Position numbers and translations under genes: made by a program
Source: Bordetella parapertussis
GTDB lineage: Bacteria > Pseudomonadota > Gammaproteobacteria > Burkholderiales > Burkholderiaceae_C
Assembly: GCA_945878355.1 (NCBI GenBank)
Contig: CAMCTC010000180.1
Coordinates: 1-6,600, forward strand
Length of the DNA: 6,600 nt
Direction: 5' to 3'
Shown here: positions 1 to 5,822 of the stretch, in pieces
How the letters are laid out: every line of letters starts with the position of its first letter
Position numbering within the stretch: the stretch's first letter is position 1
The notes under the pieces: model-generated
Database searches by the model: none
Seen by the model: only the letters and a program-made list of their open reading frames with translations
What the model was told of the DNA's origin: nothing

Positions 1-417
1 ATCATGGCCGCGCGCATGCGCATGGCGCGCATCCCCCGAGGTGGCGGCCTGATCGACAACCCGCTCGGGCCGCCGGGTTTTTTCATCGGCAATGTCTACG
101 TGATGGCCGGCATTCCCCGGGTCATGCAACAGATGGTCGATTCTCTGGCAGGCAAGCTGCGCCGCGGCGCCACCGTGCGATCACGCAGCGTGACGGTCTA
201 CTTGCCCGAGAGCCAAATCGCCGCTCGTCTGGGTCAGATTCAGCAAGAGCAGCCGCGCGTCGACCTCGGCAGCTATCCGTTCCAGCGCGAGGGCCGCTAC
301 GGCACCACGCTGGTCATGCGTGGAACCGACGCCTCCGCGCTCGACGCCACGTTGGCCGAGGTCTCGCGCATGATTGTGGAACTCGGCGGCGAGCCGCTGG
401 ATATCCAGGCAGGCTGA
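1..417 (+). CDS. CinA-like molybdopterin-binding (MoCF/MoaB-Mog fold) protein, 3' part
   Basis: This is the C-terminal part of a competence/damage-inducible protein A-like protein, a family built on the molybdopterin-binding MoaB/Mog fold. The frame is open at base 1, so the true start lies upstream and the ATG at 4 is internal. Visible family features are the stretch RMARIP near the start, then LIDNPLGPPGFFIGNVYVMAGIP, which is the family's NP..APGF...NV..L.G.P block, and the later LGSYPF motif. About 138 residues are in the window, roughly half of a usual 250-260-residue member. It ends with a TGA at 415-417, and no terminator is visible before the amidase gene 75 bases downstream, so co-transcription is possible. 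The family's role is unsettled; single-domain members are often only called molybdopterin-binding proteins. The link to the Mo enzyme in this window is an inference from proximity. Family call fairly sure, exact function not. Confidence 0.85.
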   Translation: MMAARMRMARIPRGGGLIDNPLGPPGFFIGNVYVMAGIPRVMQQMVDSLAGKLRRGATVRSRSVTVYLPESQIAARLGQIQQEQPRVDLGSYPFQREGRYGTTLVMRGTDASALDATLAEVSRMIVELGGEPLDIQAG

Positions 418-492
418 GCCGAATCTCCGGTCAATTCAATCCGACCTCTAGCCGTCCAATCCTTGTCTTGAAGGCGACCTGCCATCTCCCCG

Positions 493-1665
493 ATGCCCAA
501 TCCATTGAATGCCTATGTCGCTGGCCCGCGTACGCGGATTTCCGGTGCTGAAACTGGCCCGCTGGCCAAGCTTGATTTCGCGGTCAAGGATTTGATCGAT
601 ATTGCCGGTGTGCCCACCGGCGGCGGTAATCCGGACTGGCCGCGCGCCAATACGGTGCCGACCCGACATGCCTGGGTGGTGGAAACCTTGCTGGCGGCTG
701 GCGCCTCGGTGATCGGCAAGACCATCACTGATGAGGTTTCACTCGGGATCTTGGGGGAGAACGCCCATGACGGCACCCCGATCAATCCGGCCGCCCCCGG
801 CCGAGTGCCAGGCGGATCGTCGTCAGGCTCGGCCTCGGTGGTTGCCGGCGGCTTGTGTGATTTTGCTCTTGGCACCGATAGCGGCGGTTCGGTGCGGGTG
901 CCGGCAAGCTATTGCGGACTTTATGGCGTCCGGCCGACCCATGGCCGGATCGATTTCACCGGCATCACCGTGCAGTCGCCCAGCGCGGATACCTGCGGCT
1001 GGTTCGCGCGGGACGCCGAGACCTTCGGGCGGGTGGGCGAAGTCTTATACGGTGCGGCGCGTCCAACCCTGCTGCCAACCCGGCTGCTGGTGGCAACCGA
1101 TGCGTGGGGCTTTGCCGATTTGGCGGTGCAGGACGCATTGGCGCCGATGCTCGACCTGCTTGCCCGGCTGATCGGCCATCGCGAGGATGTGCTGCTCGCC
1201 CCGCAAGGTCTGTCGGTCTGGCAGCGCGCCCAGCGTGTGCTGCAAAGCAGCGAGTCGTGGCAGACCTTCGCGCCCTGGCTCGACGAATTCAATCCGCGCT
1301 TTGCCTTCAGCGTTGCCCGCGGCCTGGTGATCAGTTCCATGCTCACCGACGCCGAACGCTCGGCGGCTGCGTTGATGCGGGATGAAGCCCGCGCCCGGAT
1401 GCGCTATTTGCTGCCTGCGGGCACGGTGTTGTGCCTGCCCACGACACCATCGCCGGCCTTGCCAGTCGGGCTCAAGCTGTCGGAATTCGCGTTCCCGCGC
1501 GAGCGGATTGCCTGCCTCACCAGCCATGGCGGCCTCACCGGTGTGCCGCAGGTCAGCTTGCCGGGGGCCACGGTCGATGGCGCGCCGGTTGGCCTGTCGA
1601 TCATCGGCGGGCGGGGCACTGACCTCACATTGATGGCGGTTGCCCGCGCCTTGGAGGCTATGTGA
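493..1665 (+). CDS. Amidase-signature family hydrolase
   Basis: This 390-residue protein belongs to the amidase signature family (GatA/AtzE/AtzF/AMI1 relatives), which hydrolyses C-N amide bonds with a Ser-cisSer-Lys triad. The triad is visible: Lys32 in AVKDLID, the Gly/Ser-rich loop GGSSSGSA at 107-114 with Ser109 as likely cis-serine, and Ser133 at the end of GTDSGGS as nucleophile. The 24-residue Ser-Ser spacing matches the family. The C-terminal part carries the usual LTGVPQVSLPG block near 348-358. No signal peptide is seen, so it should be cytoplasmic. It is shorter than typical 450-500-residue members, as in the short AMI1-like forms. The chosen ATG has only a distant AAGG (471-474), so initiation may be weak or coupled. 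The next gene starts one base after its stop and encodes an HpxZ/AtzH-like protein, which suggests a small amide or ureido-acid substrate. The exact substrate cannot be read from the sequence. Confidence 0.92.
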   Translation: MPNPLNAYVAGPRTRISGAETGPLAKLDFAVKDLIDIAGVPTGGGNPDWPRANTVPTRHAWVVETLLAAGASVIGKTITDEVSLGILGENAHDGTPINPAAPGRVPGGSSSGSASVVAGGLCDFALGTDSGGSVRVPASYCGLYGVRPTHGRIDFTGITVQSPSADTCGWFARDAETFGRVGEVLYGAARPTLLPTRLLVATDAWGFADLAVQDALAPMLDLLARLIGHREDVLLAPQGLSVWQRAQRVLQSSESWQTFAPWLDEFNPRFAFSVARGLVISSMLTDAERSAAALMRDEARARMRYLLPAGTVLCLPTTPSPALPVGLKLSEFAFPRERIACLTSHGGLTGVPQVSLPGATVDGAPVGLSIIGGRGTDLTLMAVARALEAM

Positions 1666-1666
1666 C

Positions 1667-2071
1667 ATGACCCCAAATATCCCAGCGGTGGTCGCCGAGA
1701 TTGCCGATATCTTCGAGCGTTATGAACAGGCGTTGATTGATCGCGATGTCGCGACCCTGGACACCATGTTCTGGAACAGCCCGCACACCATCCGCCTGTC
1801 GGTGCGCGAACATGGCTATGGTTTCGACGCCATTCACGCCCATCGTCTGGCCGCCGCTGCGGGCGCCGGCGGCATCAAGCAGGGCCGGGTGCGGCTAGAC
1901 ATTCTGACGCTTGGGCATGATTTCGCCACCGTCAATTTGACTTTCAAAGTCCGTGACGCGGCCCTGATCGGGCGCCAGAGCCAGGCCTGGGCGCGCTTGC
2001 CCGGGCTGGGCTGGAAAGTCGTCTCGGCCCATGTTTCGACGGTTGATGCCTCGACATTGGCGCCGGACTGA
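1667..2071 (+). CDS. hpxZ: HpxZ/AtzH-like (DUF3225) protein
   Basis: This 134-residue protein matches the HpxZ/AtzH family, a small cystatin/SnoaL-like fold found in loci for oxalurate/purine catabolism (hpx) and cyanuric acid breakdown (atz). Family-like segments are IFERYEQALIDRDVATLDTM and MFWNSPHTIRL near the N-terminus, GYGFDAIHAHR in the middle, and IGRQSQAWARLPGLGWKVV with SAHVS at the C-terminus. The ATG at 1667 is preferred over an upstream in-frame ATG at 1640, because it follows the amidase stop by one base and has GGAG ten bases upstream (1653-1656), inside the amidase's last codons. This makes the two genes a translationally coupled pair. In known relatives the family accompanies amidases, and fused forms exist to my knowledge; its biochemical role is not well settled. 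No AtzG-type small subunit gene lies between the pair. The gene ends close to the broken fdsD remnant on the other strand. Confidence 0.85.
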   Translation: MTPNIPAVVAEIADIFERYEQALIDRDVATLDTMFWNSPHTIRLSVREHGYGFDAIHAHRLAAAAGAGGIKQGRVRLDILTLGHDFATVNLTFKVRDAALIGRQSQAWARLPGLGWKVVSAHVSTVDASTLAPD

Positions 2072-2076
2072 CCCAG

Positions 2077-2221
2077 TCAGCAGAAACTCGCGCCGCATGC
2101 GCGGCTCTCCAGAACTTTCGGATGTGCTTCGCGATGCGTTCCAGCGCTCGGTGAGGTCGGGCCTGGCTTCGAAGAAGCTGCCGATCTGATTCACCCTCCC
2201 GACCAGGGAATCAGTGTGCAT
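2077..2221 (-). pseudogene. fdsD: Decayed fdsD (formate dehydrogenase delta subunit) remnant
   Basis: Read on the minus strand from the ATG at 2219-2221, the sequence begins MHTDSLVGRVNQIGSFFEARPD. This fits the FdsD family pattern (LV.MANQIG.FFEA.PD). The frame then shifts at about 2147-2150, and a second frame gives ALERIAKHIRKFW (2147-2109), the family's next block. A single extra base at about 2108 returns the reading to the first frame with EPRMRREFL, the FdsD block that should directly follow the Trp. The homology fades about 2077, so the usual C-terminal ~20 residues are missing and the frame runs on antisense to hpxZ without a proper stop. FdsD is a small subunit of NAD-dependent formate dehydrogenase needed for active enzyme. 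The remnant lies 89 bases downstream of the Mo oxidoreductase gene, on the same strand, where a partner gene would sit. Two indels could also be sequence errors, but the lost 3' end argues for decay. Confidence 0.72.
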
Positions 2222-2310
2222 TGGAAGTTTCGGATGCTCCCTGGATCAGGCCAGCGCCGTGCAGCGCCAGAAGTTCGACGTCGCAGTAGGCCGCCAGGTC
2301 CTGGCCGGGC

Positions 2311-4359
2311 TCACGCCGCGGCCACCTCCACAAAAGTATCGTTGTAGCAGGCGCCGTCGGCGATGTCGGTGCGGATATCGGCCGAGATCAGCGCATTGCT
2401 TGTCTGGTTGGTGCCGCTGGTGGCCAGCCAGGTACCCTTGGGCGTGTAGACCACACTGGCGCGCACCGCATCGGTCACCTTCAGCTGCAACTGCACCTCG
2501 CCCAGGTCGTTCCACGCCCGCACCATCATTCCGTCTGCCAGGCCACGCGCGCGCGCGTCCCGCGGGTTCATCTCGAGCCGCTCTGGGCCCGCCGAGGCGG
2601 CATGACCGCCGAACGTGGCGTTGGTTCGTTTAGAACTGGACGGGCTGATGAGATTGAGCGGATGGACAGCCGGCACCGGCTCGTAGCGCGGCACTCCATA
2701 TCCCCAGGCATCATGCATCGCCTGCGAGAACAGTTCGATCTTGCCCGATGGTGTGGCCGGCTTGACATTGGCGCACATCATCAACGGTTTGCCATCGCCT
2801 GCCACCATGGCCAGCGCGCGATCCAGCGGCAGCTTGCTGCCACTGAGACCGGCCAGTCGCGGATCAGTCGACTTGACCGCAGCATCCATCAACTCCGCGT
2901 CGGTGTCGTGAAACACCTGTTCATCGAAGCCAAAGCGGGCCGCCAGTCTGCGAAAGATTTCGGTGTTGGGCAGGGCCTCGCCCACAGGGGCAATCACCGC
3001 CGTGGCGCGTTGCAGGTAGTTCTGCCCATAGGCCGAAAACACGTCGTCATGCTCGAAATGCGAACACGCCGGCAGAATCACATCGGCATAGGCCATGCTG
3101 TCGGTCATCGCGATGTCACAGCCCACCACAAACAAGTCCTCGCGCGATAGCGCACGGCGCATCCGGTTCTGGTCTGGATGTGTGCTGACCGGATTGTGGT
3201 TGTAAATGAAGACCGCCTTGATCGGTGTGGCCAGCGTGTTGTCCAATAACAGGCGCCCGACATCGACGATGTTGATCGTGCGGGTGCCCGCCGGCGCCAG
3301 GTCGGGGCGCTGCAACGCATCGCCATCGAGCGGGGTCGCCAACCCGGGCTTGGCCATGACGCCCGCACCGGGTCGGCCGAACTGGCCCAACAGCGCATTG
3401 AGCGCCATGATCGCGCGCAGACCCGAGCCGCCACTGTGACCGCGCTCGATGCCATTACCGACCGACAGCGACAATGTTTTCGCACCGACGTAGGCATCGG
3501 CCAGGGCCGTGAACTGAGCCGACTCGATGCCACAGGTCTCGCAGGCGGCAGCCACCGACCACTGCCGCGCCTGGGCAAGAAAGGTTTCAGCACGGTGCAC
3601 CCAGCGTTCGATGAAGGCCCGCGCCAGCGCGCCGCGACGCTCGAATTCGGCCGCCAGCGCCAGCGCCAGCACGACATCTGTGCCAGGGCGGATCTGCACG
3701 TACAGGTCCGCCTGCTCGGCGATCTTGGTGCGCCGCGGATCGATGACCAACAGCCGGGCGCCGTTCTCCCTTGCCCGCTTGATCATCCGCGTTAGGTGCA
3801 GGTTGGATACCGTCACGTTGTTGCCCCACACCGCCACCAGGTCGGCATGTTCGAACTGCTCGGGCGCCATGCCGGGCGCCGCGCCGAACAGGCTGGTGTA
3901 GGCCGTGCCGCGGACGATCCCGCATAGAGGTCCGCGATTCAGGTGGCTGGCCCCCAGGCGGTGAAAGAACCGTCGGTCCATCGAGCCACCGGCCAGTTGC
4001 CCGTGCGGTCCGGCATAGTTGAACGGCAGGACCGATTCGGGGCCATGGGTGGCGATCGCCTGGCTGAGTCCCTCGTGCACGAGATCGAGCGCCTGGTCCC
4101 AACCGATGCGCTCGTACCGGCCACTGCCTCGCGGCCCGACCCGACGCATCGGATGGCGCAGCCGTTTGTCACCGTGGACGAAATCGGGATAGTAGCGCGC
4201 CACCTTGTCGCAGATGACACCGGCCGTGTAGGGGTTGGCATCCGAGCCGCGCACCGCGACAATCTTCTCATTGGCCACTTCCACCGACAGGCTGCAGGTA
4301 TCGGGGCAGTCCAGCGGGCAGACGGAAGGTCGGATCACGGCATTCAAAGCAGGTTGCAT
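2311..4359 (-). CDS. Bis-MGD molybdopterin oxidoreductase (DMSO reductase superfamily)
   Basis: This 682-residue enzyme belongs to the molybdopterin oxidoreductase superfamily (BisC/FdhF/NapA relatives), which moves two electrons at a Mo or W bis-MGD centre. A 4Fe-4S motif sits at the N-terminus: Cys14-x3-Cys18-x3-Cys22-x27-Cys50. The metal ligand is probably Cys146 in RGPLCGIVRG. Cofactor-binding segments follow: WGNNVTVSNLHL (178-189), LLVIDPRRT (203-211) and ADLYVQIRPGTD (217-228); later come IYNHNP and YADVILPACSHFE. The C-terminal dinucleotide-binding domain spans about 568-682. There is no Tat signal, so it should be cytoplasmic. The start is supported by GGAGA (4365-4369) five bases upstream of the ATG. 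Formate dehydrogenases carry Sec/Cys followed by His at the ligand; here Gly147 follows, so a formate dehydrogenase call is not supported. Electron partner and substrate are unknown; the only partner-like gene nearby is the broken fdsD. Confidence 0.93.
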   Translation of the reverse strand: MQPALNAVIRPSVCPLDCPDTCSLSVEVANEKIVAVRGSDANPYTAGVICDKVARYYPDFVHGDKRLRHPMRRVGPRGSGRYERIGWDQALDLVHEGLSQAIATHGPESVLPFNYAGPHGQLAGGSMDRRFFHRLGASHLNRGPLCGIVRGTAYTSLFGAAPGMAPEQFEHADLVAVWGNNVTVSNLHLTRMIKRARENGARLLVIDPRRTKIAEQADLYVQIRPGTDVVLALALAAEFERRGALARAFIERWVHRAETFLAQARQWSVAAACETCGIESAQFTALADAYVGAKTLSLSVGNGIERGHSGGSGLRAIMALNALLGQFGRPGAGVMAKPGLATPLDGDALQRPDLAPAGTRTINIVDVGRLLLDNTLATPIKAVFIYNHNPVSTHPDQNRMRRALSREDLFVVGCDIAMTDSMAYADVILPACSHFEHDDVFSAYGQNYLQRATAVIAPVGEALPNTEIFRRLAARFGFDEQVFHDTDAELMDAAVKSTDPRLAGLSGSKLPLDRALAMVAGDGKPLMMCANVKPATPSGKIELFSQAMHDAWGYGVPRYEPVPAVHPLNLISPSSSKRTNATFGGHAASAGPERLEMNPRDARARGLADGMMVRAWNDLGEVQLQLKVTDAVRASVVYTPKGTWLATSGTNQTSNALISADIRTDIADGACYNDTFVEVAAA

Positions 4360-4416
4360 CTCGGTCTCCGCGGGGACGGCGCGCTTTGAAGGCGCTTACG
4401 ATTGGACTTGGATTTC

Positions 4417-4425
4417 AGTATGCCA
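4417..4425 (-). promoter_or_regulatory. Candidate extended -10 element for the Mo oxidoreductase gene
   Basis: On the minus strand the sequence reads TGGCATACT, which fits an extended -10 (TGn followed by a hexamer with 4/6 matches to TATAAT). It is about 58 bases upstream of the ATG. No convincing -35 is seen. The upstream tacT terminator implies that the oxidoreductase gene needs a promoter in this gap, which supports the guess. Confidence 0.3.
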
Positions 4426-4426
4426 T

Positions 4427-4442
4427 TCAAGCGCGCGCTTGA
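4427..4442. promoter_or_regulatory. 16-bp perfect palindrome, possible operator
   Basis: TCAAGCGCGCGCTTGA is its own reverse complement. It lies directly upstream of the candidate extended -10 of the Mo oxidoreductase gene. A related imperfect inverted repeat lies at 4381-4395 (GCGCTTT/AAGGCGC arms), closer to the start codon, and shares the GCGCTT core. Position and symmetry suggest a dimeric regulator site, but no regulator gene is in the window. Such GC-rich palindromes can also arise by chance in high-GC DNA. Confidence 0.35.
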
Positions 4443-4515
4443 TGACGTGGTGATATTCAACACCGCTGCGACCGAGTCGAAGGGCATGCGTCTGGCGGGG
4501 TGTGCTTGGTGGTCG

Positions 4516-4538
4516 AAAATCTCAGGCTGCACCTGAGA
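4516..4538 (-). terminator. Intrinsic terminator of the tacAT operon
   Basis: On the minus strand a 7-bp stem, TCTCAGG and CCTGAGA, flanks a five-base loop (4520-4538) and is followed by TTTTC (tail at 4516-4519). The stem contains the tacT stop codon. The T-run is short, so termination may be partial. Confidence 0.55.
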
Positions 4539-5022
4539 AACTGGCCAACAGAACGATCAACTGCTTCGACTGTCCTCCATACGTCTCGAAGCCATGGTGC
4601 CGGTAGAACGCAACAGCCGAATCGTCCTTGGCATCGACGGCCAGCGCAAAGACGGCGACCTCGGAGCGCAGCGCGCGCAGGGCCGCGTCCGCGAGAAGCG
4701 CGCCGCCGAGCTTGCGCCCCTGAAAGGACAGGTCGATCGCCAAGCGCCCAACCCTGGCGACCGGGACCGATGGATACCTTGGTAGTCGCTTCGACAAGCC
4801 CTCGGGCAACTCGGTCAACGGCACGCTGGCTGCGGCCAGGGTGTAGTAGCCTGCGACGATGTTCGTTTCATCTTGGACTGCGACATAGCACGCACTGGCA
4901 CGACGGCGCGCATCCTGCGTTGCCTGCGTTCGGAAGTACCCACCCAGCGCTGCGACGCCGCATGTAAATCGGGTTCGCTCGTGCTGCGCTCCCAGGACCT
5001 CAAGTCGAAAATCTCCGGTCAC
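4522..5022 (-). CDS. tacT: GNAT acetyltransferase toxin, TacT/AtaT family
   Basis: This 166-residue protein is a GCN5-type N-acetyltransferase of the TacT/AtaT toxin class, which blocks translation by acetylating the amino acid on charged tRNA. The N-terminal part (FTCGVAALGGYF) is the family's F.CG...LD.(Y/F)L block. The acetyl-CoA loop is QGRKLGGALL (101-110) within RLAIDLSFQGRKLG. Tyr140 in AFYRHHGF corresponds to the catalytic tyrosine known at the same number in TacT. Length is usual for the family. The start is GTG at 5022, overlapping the antitoxin stop by four bases (GTGA), so translation is coupled. The upstream gene encodes a DUF1778 antitoxin, which confirms the toxin call over a housekeeping acetyltransferase. 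No truncation or lost catalytic residue is seen, so the toxin looks functional. Which tRNAs it attacks cannot be read from sequence. Confidence 0.93.
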   Translation of the reverse strand: MTGDFRLEVLGAQHERTRFTCGVAALGGYFRTQATQDARRRASACYVAVQDETNIVAGYYTLAAASVPLTELPEGLSKRLPRYPSVPVARVGRLAIDLSFQGRKLGGALLADAALRALRSEVAVFALAVDAKDDSAVAFYRHHGFETYGGQSKQLIVLLASFSGAA

Positions 5023-5312
5023 TTCGATTCACGAACGAGCCGCTTGTGCGCCTGAAGGGCTCGCTTCATCGCTGGCGCCAGCGGCGGCGGGTTCAACAAG
5101 GCCTCGGCGAAGCGCTGCTGATCGTCGACCGACAGGCGGATGATCTGCGCTTCCTCGATCGTCCGGTGAGCGTCTTTCAGAGCGGCAGCGACCAGAAAGT
5201 CACTGAGGCTGCGACCCTGGATTTCGGCGGCGCGGCGAACAACGGCCAGTGCATCCGGCGCAATGCGCGCTTCGACGCGTGCGGTTCGATTGGAGTCGGT
5301 GATGGGCAACAT
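5019..5312 (-). CDS. tacA: DUF1778 (RHH) antitoxin, TacA/AtaR family
   Basis: This 97-residue protein is the antitoxin that binds and blocks the GNAT toxin and represses the operon. The N-terminal half (about residues 9-45, with RTARVEARIAPDAL and IQGRSLSDFLVAAAL) is a ribbon-helix-helix DNA-binding domain typical of DUF1778. The C-terminal tail, with ALLNPPPLAPAMKRAL, resembles the family's toxin-neutralising segment (xLxNPPxPxxxLKxA). The ATG at 5312 is chosen over a further upstream in-frame ATG at 5408. It has a strong GAAGGAG eight bases upstream, homology begins there, and the longer frame would read through the operator and promoter. It overlaps tacT by four bases. Confidence 0.92.
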   Translation of the reverse strand: MLPITDSNRTARVEARIAPDALAVVRRAAEIQGRSLSDFLVAAALKDAHRTIEEAQIIRLSVDDQQRFAEALLNPPPLAPAMKRALQAHKRLVRESK

Positions 5313-5332
5313 GGTGATGTCTCCTTCTTCCG

Positions 5333-5359
5333 AAATGTACGTTGAATTAACGTACATTT
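5333..5359. promoter_or_regulatory. Inverted-repeat operator of tacAT
   Basis: Perfect 11-bp arms, AAATGTACGTT (5333-5343) and AACGTACATTT (5349-5359), flank a five-base GAATT spacer. It is AT-rich against the surrounding GC-rich DNA and sits 21 bases upstream of tacA, touching the candidate -10. This is the expected place for autorepression by the RHH antitoxin or toxin-antitoxin complex. Binding is inferred. Confidence 0.72.
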
Positions 5360-5384
5360 TCAATGAAGACGGTAAACTCATCAA
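5356..5384 (-). promoter_or_regulatory. Candidate tacA promoter
   Basis: On the minus strand TTGATG (5379-5384) and GAAAAT (5356-5361) are separated by 17 bases, with 4/6 matches each to -35 and -10. The -10 overlaps the operator. An alternative -35 TTGAAA (5358-5363) with TACATT would start transcription nearly at the ribosome binding site. Confidence 0.45.
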
Positions 5385-5408
5385 GAGAACGGCGATCTTG
5401 ATGCTCAA

Positions 5409-5599
5409 AGCACGATTGTCAGGAAGAGACGTGCTGGCTTTACAGGCAACGCGGCAAGTCCTGCAACACAGGTTTTAGCGCCAGTATCTTGCGCCATGTG
5501 CCGTCCCGCAGCACCTGGCGGACCGTGGCTGCTTCGCTGCCCGGCATAGCCTCATTCGCCGGCAAAGGCGGGGAGGGCGGCGAAGGCGGATACAACAGC
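5409..5599. other. Non-coding/decayed stretch upstream of tacA, with a proline-rich minus-strand frame
   Basis: No intact gene is visible here. On the minus strand a frame open between a TAG near 5638 and the TAA at 5440 reads IPLLYPPSPPSPPLPANEAMPGSE and then VRQVLRDGTWRKILAL. It has no ribosome binding site at its internal ATG (5547). The proline stutter comes from a GGCGRAGGCGG-like short repeat at 5561-5590. It may be the tail of a lost mobile-element gene, since such linkers are common in replication or primase proteins, but I cannot name a family with confidence. Confidence 0.3.
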
Positions 5600-5785
5600 G
5601 GGATGTGGGCCGGCCCGGCCGCAGTGATGAAGGCGGCCTATCGTGCAGCAACCACCACCGGCATGATCGTCATGTGCGCGCATGTGTTAGCGTACTTCCT
5701 CGTGATGACGCAAGTGGCCGAGGCGCTGTTGAACTGGCTCAAAGGCGCGGGTGTTCCTAGGTGGGGCATCTTGATCATCCTGTCC
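5600..5785 (+). pseudogene. dctM: Fragment of TRAP transporter large permease (DctM-like)
   Basis: The + frame through here reads AAYRAATTTGMIVMCAHVLAYFLVMTQ, then VAEALLNWLKGAGVPRWGILIIL. This fits the TRAP-transporter large membrane subunit (DctM), where a transmembrane helix following a (R)TTxMI block leads into a LTQ(V/I)..A.A.W....G(L/V)P.W stretch and the next membrane helix. An intact subunit is over 400 residues; only about 55-60 are recognisable. After about 5785 the frame runs into the 3' flank of chpB and no longer resembles the family; the 5' side lacks the earlier helices. There is no ribosome binding site or partner DctP/DctQ in the window. It is therefore a dead fragment caught between two toxin-antitoxin modules and marks a rearrangement. 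Other multi-helix permeases could look similar, but the TRAP fit is the best I see. Confidence 0.6.
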
Positions 5786-5791
5786 GCGCTG

Positions 5792-5812
5792 AAACAGCAG
5801 CATCAACTGCTG
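5792..5812 (-). terminator. Weak candidate terminator after chpB
   Basis: On the minus strand CAGCAG and CTGCTG arms flank a six-base loop (5795-5812) and are followed by TTT (5792-5794). The stem is short and the T-run is only three bases. It lies 11 bases beyond the chpB stop. Confidence 0.3.
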
Positions 5813-5822
5813 GCCATTGTCT

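Noticed and set aside
1045..1668. 207-codon open frame on the minus strand across the amidase gene
   Set aside because: It is antisense to a gene with a complete catalytic triad; its composition is that of a high-GC shadow frame and it matches no family I know.
2068..2080. CTGAC/GTCAG hairpin at the hpxZ stop as a terminator
   Set aside because: Only a 5-bp stem with a three-base loop and no T-run.
2092..2105. GCCGC/GCGGC hairpin between the convergent hpxZ and oxidoreductase genes as a terminator
   Set aside because: No T-run follows on either strand, and the bases are explained as codons of the fdsD remnant.
2311..4359. Formate dehydrogenase alpha subunit
   Set aside because: The ligand Cys146 is followed by Gly, not the His expected for formate oxidation, and the protein is much shorter than FdsA and lacks its extra N-terminal ferredoxin domains.
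5019..5408. Longer tacA start at 5408
   Set aside because: The extra 32 residues would be encoded by the promoter and operator; the strong GAAGGAG and the family homology both start at 5312.
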